A stretch of DNA of 64,000 bases from Halorubrum sp. PV6 (GTDB lineage: Archaea; Halobacteriota; Halobacteria; Halobacteriales; Haloferacaceae). Shown here in pieces: positions 58,424 to 64,000 of this stretch (the stretch's first letter is position 1; each line of letters starts with the position of its first letter). Position numbers and translations under genes: made by a program. The stretch covers positions 806,001 to 870,000 of the forward strand of contig NZ_CP030064.1 of NCBI RefSeq assembly GCF_003990725.2, read 5' to 3'. The notes under the pieces were generated by a model that worked only from the letters and a program-made list of their open reading frames with translations, did not search any database and was not told the origin of the DNA.

Positions 58424-59086
58424 TCACGCCCGTTCGCCGACCTGTTCGTCCACGAACGCGACGAGGTCGCGCAGCTCCTGCTGGCCGATCCCGTGTCCGC
58501 CTGGGTAACTCCCCCTCGTGACGGCGGCGCCGACCTCGGCGAGCCTGTCTGCCGCGGCCGCCGACCGCGACTCCGGAATCACGCGGTCCCCGGCTCCCGC
58601 GCCGACGAACACCGGCTTGCCGTCGATCCCCTCGGGGTCGAGGGTCGCGTGCGACTCGGCGAGGTACCCGTGGAGCGCGGCGACCCACGCGTAGCGGTCC
58701 GGCTCCTCCAACACGAGCGAGAGGCTCGTGATGGCACCCTGACTGAAGCCGAGCAGGCCGATCCTATCGGCGTCGAGGCCGTACCCGTCGACCGCCGCGT
58801 CGATGCTCTCGACGACCAGATCGAGGCTCCGCCGGAAGCCGTCCGCGTCCGGTTGGCTCGACTCGAGGCCGCCGGCGGACAGGTCGAGGTCGTACCAGGT
58901 GTACCCGCCCTGAAGCGGGTCCGGTGCGCGCAGGCTCACGACGTGGAGGTGGTCCGGCAGGTGCCGAGCCACCGGCAACAGGTCTTCCTCGTCGGCCCCG
59001 CGACCGTGCAACACGACGACTGCGGGGGCGTTCTCGGCGTCGGTGTCGGGCGCGACGTGAACGTGTTCGAGTGGTATGTCGGTCAT
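58424..59086 (-). CDS. Alpha/beta hydrolase, phospholipase/carboxylesterase type
   Basis: 220 aa. HGRGADEEDLLPVARHLPDH near residue 27 is the oxyanion-hole region. The nucleophile Ser115 lies in LLGFSQGAITSL, the acid is in GAGAGDRVIP and the His in YPGGHGIGQQ. The pattern fits the dienelactone hydrolase/lysophospholipase (YpfH) subgroup. Cytosolic. Start ATG 59086 chosen over 59173. Confidence 0.87.
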   Translation of the reverse strand: MTDIPLEHVHVAPDTDAENAPAVVVLHGRGADEEDLLPVARHLPDHLHVVSLRAPDPLQGGYTWYDLDLSAGGLESSQPDADGFRRSLDLVVESIDAAVDGYGLDADRIGLLGFSQGAITSLSLVLEEPDRYAWVAALHGYLAESHATLDPEGIDGKPVFVGAGAGDRVIPESRSAAAADRLAEVGAAVTRGSYPGGHGIGQQELRDLVAFVDEQVGERA

Positions 59087-59210
59087 CTGTCGCGCGTTCG
59101 TCGGCTTACGGGTTGTATCCGTCGACCGCGGCAGCACAGGGGCGAGTGGGCCTGCCAGCGCCCTCGCTTCCACGTGAGTTATTTAAGATGTCACGCAGAT
59201 ATCGGAAGCG

Positions 59211-59912
59211 ATGCGTCCCCGAACCTACGCCGTGTTGACGGCAACCCTCCTCCTTGTGGCCGGGATCGCTGCCGCGCCATCGGCCGATGCGCGCGCACCG
59301 CCGACGCCGATCTGTGGCGTCTGTGACCTCGACAGCACAACGCCAAACGGCACGACCGTCGCCGCCGGCGAAAGTTCGCTGCTGATCACCGTCCACGACG
59401 ACGGGTCGACGACGTGGACGGCGAAGGTTGGCTTGGCGGCAGGTGACGACGCGCTCGCGGCGAACGACTCGCTTCGGCGGACGGTCGTCGCCGACGCGGT
59501 TCGTGACGGAATCGCCGATCCGGACGACGTCGACTCGCGGATCGACGCTGGCAACCTGCTGGTTACGTACCGCGACCCGACCCTTACCGAGCAACATCTC
59601 GGTGTCGTGGTGTTTACACCCCTGACGCCCGCGTCTCCCTCGGTCCCGTTCGCCATCGGCGGGGAGGGTCCGCGATACCTGGGCGCCGACCGCCTGACGG
59701 TTCGGGGGTCGCCAGGGTGGAACATCCACGGCGACGCGAGCGCGAGCGACGCCGATGGCCGTCTCGTTTGGACGCGCGCGGCCGGCGACCCCGACGCCGA
59801 AGGGCGGGTGTTCATCGACGTTACCCGCGATCCTGTCGCGGCCGAAGACGGTTCGATACTGCCCGGACTGCGGGCGCGGATCGGCCGACTGCTCACCGGG
59901 AACCACTTTTAA
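59211..59912 (+). CDS. Secreted haloarchaeal protein, unknown
   Basis: 233 aa. A Sec signal peptide MRPRTYAVLTATLLLVAGIA is followed by ICGVCDLD (CxxC) near the mature start. The mature part is beta-rich (SSLLITVHDDGSTTWTAKVG, GNLLVTYRDPTLTEQHLGVV) and contains glycosylation sequons (PNGTTV, ANDSLR). No C-terminal anchor seen. Unknown function; the CxxC might bind metal or be redox-active. Confidence 0.65.
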   Translation: MRPRTYAVLTATLLLVAGIAAAPSADARAPPTPICGVCDLDSTTPNGTTVAAGESSLLITVHDDGSTTWTAKVGLAAGDDALAANDSLRRTVVADAVRDGIADPDDVDSRIDAGNLLVTYRDPTLTEQHLGVVVFTPLTPASPSVPFAIGGEGPRYLGADRLTVRGSPGWNIHGDASASDADGRLVWTRAAGDPDAEGRVFIDVTRDPVAAEDGSILPGLRARIGRLLTGNHF

Positions 59913-60026
59913 AATCCACTTTTACCCCCAGCCGCGTGTGCGGCGACCGTGACCCTCACGAACGTCTCGAACAGTACTGACGGTCGAACGCGCCGTTTAA
60001 CCGTCCCGCCGTACAATTCGTTCGAC

Positions 60027-61070
60027 ATGAGCGGCTCCACGGAGGGCGACCTCACCAAGACGGGGATGGCCCTGAAACACGACCGCGAGTGGGACTACGA
60101 ACTCGACCGGATCGTCGAGGCGATCGAAGAGCGCGACGCCTCGAAGGTCGGCCTCCAGTTCCCCGAAGGGCTCAAACGCCGCGGCCCGAAGGTCGCCGAC
60201 GACCTCCGCGAGGTCGCGCCGGACGACGTCACGTTCATGCTGTCCGGACAGCCCTGTTACGGCGCCTGCGACCTCGACACCTACCTGATGCGCCGGACGG
60301 ACGTGTTCGTCCACTTCGGCCACACGCCGATGAAGGAGTCCGACAGCATCGTCTACGTCCCCCTGTTCTCGAACGTCGACCCCTTCCCGATCATGGAAGA
60401 CGCGCTGGCCGAGGAGCTCTCTCCGCCCGAAGAAGACCCGGACGTCGGGCTCGTCACGACCGCCCAGCACATGAACCGCTTCGAGGAGATGACCGACTGG
60501 TTAGAGGAGCGCGGCTACGAGGTCCACACCCGTCGAGGCGACGACCGGCTCACGAAGGAGGGGCAGGTGCTCGGCTGCAACTACGCGTCCGCGGACATCG
60601 ACGCCGAGCAGGTGCTGTACGTCGGCGGCGGGAAGTTCCACCCCGTCGGGCTCGCGATGGAACACCCCGACAAGCGCGTCGTCATCGCCGACCCGGTCAA
60701 CAACGCCGTCTCGGTCGCGGAGCACGACCAGTTCCTCAAGCAGCGCTACGCGTCGGTCCACAAGGCGATGGGCGCCGAGAAGTGGGGCGTTATCTTCTGT
60801 ACGAAGATCGGACAGGGCCGGTGGGAGAAGGCCCAAGAGATCGTCGAGAACAACGAGAACGCCTACCTGATCACGATGGACGAGGTGACGCCGGACCGCC
60901 TCCGCAACTTCGACATGGACGCGTTCGTCAACACCGGCTGTCCGCGGATCACGACCGACGACGGCCCGCGGTTCCACAAGCCCATGCTGACCCCCGGCGA
61001 GTACGAGGCCGCCATCGGCGAGAAGCCGCTCGACTCGATCGAGTTCGACACGTTCCACGACACCTGGTAA
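60027..61070 (+). CDS. dph2: 2-(3-amino-3-carboxypropyl)histidine synthase (Dph2)
   Basis: 347 aa. Radical-SAM-like [4Fe-4S] enzyme that transfers a 3-amino-3-carboxypropyl group from SAM to the EF-2 histidine. The three cluster cysteines match archaeal Dph2: Cys81 (CYGACDLD), Cys184 (VLGCNYAS) and Cys305 (NTGCPRI). VGLQFPEGLKRRGPKV and HFGHTPM are other family blocks. Pathway partner dph6 is at 50846; dph5 was not found in this window. Start ATG 60027 chosen over 59949. Confidence 0.93.
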   Translation: MSGSTEGDLTKTGMALKHDREWDYELDRIVEAIEERDASKVGLQFPEGLKRRGPKVADDLREVAPDDVTFMLSGQPCYGACDLDTYLMRRTDVFVHFGHTPMKESDSIVYVPLFSNVDPFPIMEDALAEELSPPEEDPDVGLVTTAQHMNRFEEMTDWLEERGYEVHTRRGDDRLTKEGQVLGCNYASADIDAEQVLYVGGGKFHPVGLAMEHPDKRVVIADPVNNAVSVAEHDQFLKQRYASVHKAMGAEKWGVIFCTKIGQGRWEKAQEIVENNENAYLITMDEVTPDRLRNFDMDAFVNTGCPRITTDDGPRFHKPMLTPGEYEAAIGEKPLDSIEFDTFHDTW

Positions 61071-61259
61071 CTCCGTCGGGAGCGCTCGACACACCGAAGT
61101 ATCGTCACAGCGCGGGACGCCGCGAGACCACTTAACGGTCAGAGTCGGCGAGTCGGACTCCCTTTTCACCGCGATCGGTTCGAGCCGTGCGCTCGGTTCG
61201 GGCCGCGGTGATCGCCAATAGTTATGTGCCGCGCGCGCACCGGATCACCACACACCGAC

Positions 61260-62339
61260 ATGGGCCCAGCCAGCAGCGGTATCGCCGTCGTCCTCGTCGC
61301 GAACGCGCCGGACCGAGCGGCGGCGTTAGCGCAGTCGCTGGAAGCCGCGGACGACCGCTTCGCCGTCGAGTCGGTCGGAGAGTGCGAGACGGCCTCCCGG
61401 ATCTTGCGCGAGACGGCGGTGGACTGTCTCGTCACCGTCGGCGCCCTCGACGACGACGACACCGGCGCGTCCTGTATCGCCGCGGTTCGCGACGCCCATC
61501 CTGCCCTCCCGATCGTGTGGTGTCCCGACGAGACGGTCGACGGCGACGCCCTCAGCGCGGCGGTCGACGCCGGCGCCACCGAGGTCGCGCGACCGTGTGG
61601 CGACCGCGATCTGACGCCCGTACTGGCCAACCGACTCGACACCGTCGTCGGCGCCGCGCGCGCGGCCGCCGAGGCGGAGCGACAGCAAGATCGGCTCGAC
61701 GAGTTCACCAGCGGGGTCTCACACGACCTGCGGAGTCCGCTCAACGTCGCCCAGGGGCGACTCGCGCTGGCGCAGAGCGAAGACGACATCGGCCACGTCG
61801 ACGACGCGGCGGCCGCGGTCGATCGGACGCTCGAACTGATAGAGGACCTGCTGACGCTCGCCAAACAGGGGTCTCGGCCGGAGGTGTTCGAACCGATCGA
61901 CCTCTCGGCGCTCGCGGAGCAGTGTTGGGCGAACGTCGCGACCGGCGAGGCGACGCTCGTCGTCGACAGCGACCGACGGGTCTTGGGGCATTCGAGCCGC
62001 CTGAAACAGCTGTTAGAGAACCTGTTTCGGAACGCGATCGACCACGCCGGACCGGAGTCCACCGTCGTCGTCGGCGACATCGAACCGATGTACACGACGA
62101 CGCGCGCCGAGAGCAACCTGCCGACGGGATTTTACGTCGAAGACGACGGCCCGGGGATCCCCGCGGCCGACCGCGAGGCCGTGTTCGAGGTGGGCTACAC
62201 CACTCACGACGACGGGACGGGATTCGGCCTCAACATCGTCAACGGGGTCGCCGACGCCCACGGCTGGAACGTCGCCGTGTCCGAGAGCGCGGACGGCGGC
62301 GCCCGGTTCGAGATCACGGGCGTCGAGAGCGGCGACTAA
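61260..62339 (+). CDS. Sensor histidine kinase with degenerate receiver domain
   Basis: 359 aa. Residues about 8-130 look like a receiver domain ([51 protein letters not shown]), but the phosphoacceptor Asp is replaced by Val60 in CLVTVGAL. A dimerisation/H-box ([20 protein letters not shown]; His155) and an HATPase domain follow with [24 protein letters not shown] and [17 protein letters not shown]. No membrane segment, so it is cytosolic. Start could also be ATG 61224. No cognate regulator adjacent. Confidence 0.88.
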   Translation: MGPASSGIAVVLVANAPDRAAALAQSLEAADDRFAVESVGECETASRILRETAVDCLVTVGALDDDDTGASCIAAVRDAHPALPIVWCPDETVDGDALSAAVDAGATEVARPCGDRDLTPVLANRLDTVVGAARAAAEAERQQDRLDEFTSGVSHDLRSPLNVAQGRLALAQSEDDIGHVDDAAAAVDRTLELIEDLLTLAKQGSRPEVFEPIDLSALAEQCWANVATGEATLVVDSDRRVLGHSSRLKQLLENLFRNAIDHAGPESTVVVGDIEPMYTTTRAESNLPTGFYVEDDGPGIPAADREAVFEVGYTTHDDGTGFGLNIVNGVADAHGWNVAVSESADGGARFEITGVESGD

Positions 62340-62370
62340 CCCCCGCCGTCCGTGACCGCCGCGACCCCGA

Positions 62371-62820
62371 TCAGCCGGTCTCTACCGCGCGTTCGACGTA
62401 CTCGACCGCCTCGCGCGGCGATTCGACCGCCTCCACGCCGTCGACCGCGTGCGTGTCGAGCCCGGCGACGGCCCGCCCGTGGGCGAGGGCGAGACCGATC
62501 TCCGAGAGCGTCCCGTGTGAGCCGTCGACCGCGATCGTGGCGTCGCCGTTCAAAATCACGAGCGCGTTACGGGCGTGCCCCATCCCAGTCGCTATCGGCA
62601 CGGTGACGTGCGGATTCGCGTCCCCCCGGCGCGCCGTCGGCACGATCCCGATCGTCTCTCCGCCGGCGCTCGCGGCGCCGCGACAGACCGCTTCCATCAC
62701 CCCGCCGAGTCCGCCGCAGACGACCTCGTGGCCGCGCTCCGCGAGCCGTTCGCCGAGCCGTTCCGCGACCGCGGCCGTCTCTGGCGGGACCGAACTGCCG
62801 CCGATGACACTGACGCGCAT
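62371..62820 (-). CDS. LOG/YvdD-like Rossmann protein (TIGR00725 type)
   Basis: 149 aa. RVSVIGGSSVPPETAAVAER, GHEVVCGGLGGVMEAVCRGA and VILNGDATIAVDGSHGTLSE are the SLOG-superfamily marks. TIGR00725-like proteins were proposed to bind nucleotides or molybdopterin; cytokinin-LOG activity requires PGGxGTxxE, here DGSHGTLSE, so a phosphoribohydrolase role is doubtful. Divergent from the HAD gene (94 bp between starts). Confidence 0.82.
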   Translation of the reverse strand: MRVSVIGGSSVPPETAAVAERLGERLAERGHEVVCGGLGGVMEAVCRGAASAGGETIGIVPTARRGDANPHVTVPIATGMGHARNALVILNGDATIAVDGSHGTLSEIGLALAHGRAVAGLDTHAVDGVEAVESPREAVEYVERAVETG

Positions 62821-62914
62821 ACCGCGGGACGGGAGCCGGACGCTTATAAGATAGTCGGCGATCTTGTCGCGGCGTTGGTGAAACCCTTTTAAGTACCGAG
62901 CGAGTGCAGAGTGT

Positions 62915-63571
62915 ATGACGTACGATACCGTCGTGTTCGACAACGACGGTGTCCTCGTGGGCCGCACGCGATTCGACGTGCTTCGGGACGCAACCCGAGA
63001 CGCGTTCGAAGAGTGCGGCGTCGAGGAGCCCGATCCGGACGACGTAGAGCGCATGACCATCGGTGCGACCCCCGGCAGCGTGGGGACCGTCTGTCAGACG
63101 TACGACCTCGATCCGGGGTCGTTCTGGCGGACCCGCGACGACGTGGTCTCGAAGGCCCAACAGCAGGAGGCGCGCGAGGGGCGCAAGACCCCGTACGACG
63201 ACCTCGGCGAACTCGAGAGTCTCGACGTGGAGATGGGAATCGTCTCCTCGAACCAGCAGGCCACCGTCGACTTCCTCGTCGACCACTTCGACGGCTTCGA
63301 GCGCTTCGGCGCCGCGTACGGCCGTGAGCCGACGATCCACTCGCTTCAACTCCGCAAGCCGAACCCGCACTACATCGAGCAGGCGCTCGGTGACCTCGAC
63401 GCGGGCAACGCGCTGTTCGTCGGCGACAACGAATCCGACGTGCGCGCGGCCGCGAACGCCGGTATCGACTCGGCGTTCATCCGCCGACCTCACCGCCGCA
63501 ACTGGGACCTGAATGTCTGGCCGACCTGGGAGATAGAGCAGCTCTCGGACCTCCACGACATCGTCGGGTAA
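62915..63571 (+). CDS. HAD-superfamily hydrolase
   Basis: 218 aa. Motif I VVFDNDGVLVGRT (nucleophile Asp9, Asp11), motif II GIVSSNQQATVDF, motif III Lys in RKPNPHYIEQAL, and motif IV ALFVGDNESDVRAAANAGID. Helical cap of the phosphoglycolate-phosphatase/beta-phosphoglucomutase class. Substrate unknown. Haloarchaea carry numerous such phosphatases. Confidence 0.88.
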   Translation: MTYDTVVFDNDGVLVGRTRFDVLRDATRDAFEECGVEEPDPDDVERMTIGATPGSVGTVCQTYDLDPGSFWRTRDDVVSKAQQQEAREGRKTPYDDLGELESLDVEMGIVSSNQQATVDFLVDHFDGFERFGAAYGREPTIHSLQLRKPNPHYIEQALGDLDAGNALFVGDNESDVRAAANAGIDSAFIRRPHRRNWDLNVWPTWEIEQLSDLHDIVG

Positions 63572-63588
63572 CCGCGTCTCACCCCCGG

Positions 63589-63648
63589 CCGCCAGCGGTT
63601 GCGCGAGTCTTGACGCCAGCCACCAGCGGTTACGCGAGTCTTGACGCC
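63589..63648. repeat. Two-copy 31-bp tandem repeat
   Basis: The segment ccagcggttgcgcgagtctt at 63592 recurs at 63623 with one change (gttgcg to gttacg) and is followed in both by gacgcc. It lies between the HAD stop and the helicase start. Confidence 0.8.
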
Positions 63649-63702
63649 GCCCGACGAGTGGGAACGGCTTTTAGCCCATCGGGGCACTACCGATACCATC
63701 CC

Positions 63703-64000
63703 GTGTCCGAGAGCTCTGAGGCGACGTGGCGGCGCTATTTCGGCTTCGAAGACTCGTACGAGAACCAAGACGACGTCGTCGAGCAGATCATCGAGACCGC
63801 TCGCAGCGCCGGCTACCTCGCCATGGAGGGCCCGTGCGGGACCGGCAAGACGATGGCGTCGCTCGCCGCGGCCGGCTACCTCGTCCGCGAAACCGACCAG
63901 TTCGAGAACGCCATCGTCGCCACGCCGGTGAAACAGCAGCGCCAGCAGTTCGTCGAGGACCTCCGCGTCATCAACGACGGCTTGGACGCCCCGCTGGCCG
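63703..64000 (+). CDS. Rad3/XPD-like DNA helicase (5' part, cut by window end)
   Basis: 99 residues are visible from GTG 63703. WRRYFGFEDSYENQDDVVEQ is followed by Walker A MEGPCGTGKTMASLAAAGYL and motif Ia AIVATPVKQQRQQFVEDLRV, the pattern of superfamily 2 Rad3/DinG helicases. The four Fe-S cysteines expected soon after motif Ia lie beyond the window. Probably nucleotide-excision repair or general helicase; subgroup cannot be settled from this fragment. Confidence 0.85.
   Translation, partial: MSESSEATWRRYFGFEDSYENQDDVVEQIIETARSAGYLAMEGPCGTGKTMASLAAAGYLVRETDQFENAIVATPVKQQRQQFVEDLRVINDGLDAPLA

Overview
The window is chromosomal DNA of an extremely halophilic archaeon (class Halobacteria). 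The sequence is GC-rich. Its proteins are strongly acidic, many starts look leaderless with a TATA element about 25-30 bp upstream, and the gene content is archaeal: RNase P component 4, Trm5, an SBDS homologue, archaeal-type ProRS, diphthamide genes, halocyanin, a fused CoxAC oxidase and GfcR. A Halorubrum-like genus is my guess from overall style; the sequence alone does not prove it. I see no insertion sequence, prophage, CRISPR array or rRNA. Gene density is high and the window reads as core chromosome.

Layout. 1-2,380: a zinc/manganese-type ABC importer (permease cut by the window edge, ATPase, His-rich Tat lipoprotein) with a candidate metalloregulator operator. 2,460-5,580: YbaK-type deacylase, SBDS/Sdo1, a small zinc finger and an FG-GAP/ASPIC protein. 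5,684-14,881: a nine-gene Mrp-type cation/proton antiporter operon on the minus strand with almost every junction overlapping, a stress-protein-like domain fused to MnhE and three large proton-channel subunits. 15,000-25,900: housekeeping genes (Nth, DoxX, glutamate-cysteine ligase, CoaD, a CoA-disulfide-reductase-like flavoprotein, an exosome-linked protein, a Trm112-like protein, RNase P component 4, Trm5). 25,873-26,516: a gene-free, hairpin-rich stretch followed by tRNA-Thr(CGT).

26,700-36,350: small membrane and zinc proteins, two cell-surface proteins (one a membrane-anchored winged-helix protein), ProRS, a CoA-type Nudix hydrolase, DUF371, an amidohydrolase, and the GTPases YchF and Drg. 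36,500-44,360: a respiratory region (coxB, fused coxAC, a COX4-type subunit, halocyanin) interleaved with an epimerase and an acetyltransferase. 44,489-48,552: a nuclease-like unknown, a winged-helix regulator, a TANGO2-type protein, the glucose dehydrogenase/gfcR sugar-catabolism pair and a CGYS glutaredoxin. 48,829-55,049: trans-sulfuration enzyme, Dph6, glutamate dehydrogenase, a CitE-like/MaoC-like divergent pair and a CYTH protein. 55,165-64,000: FKBP chaperone, a RecA/KaiC-like protein without a P-loop beside a ParA-like ATPase, YlbF, esterase, Dph2, a histidine kinase with a degenerate receiver, LOG-like and HAD proteins, and the start of a Rad3-like helicase.

The most thought-provoking items are the hairpin cluster at 25.9-26.3 kb, the metal-binding-looking loops and the USP-MnhE fusion in the Mrp operon, the ParA/RecA-like pair, the unassigned PD-(D/E)XK-like protein, and a set of short intergenic tandem repeats scattered through the window.
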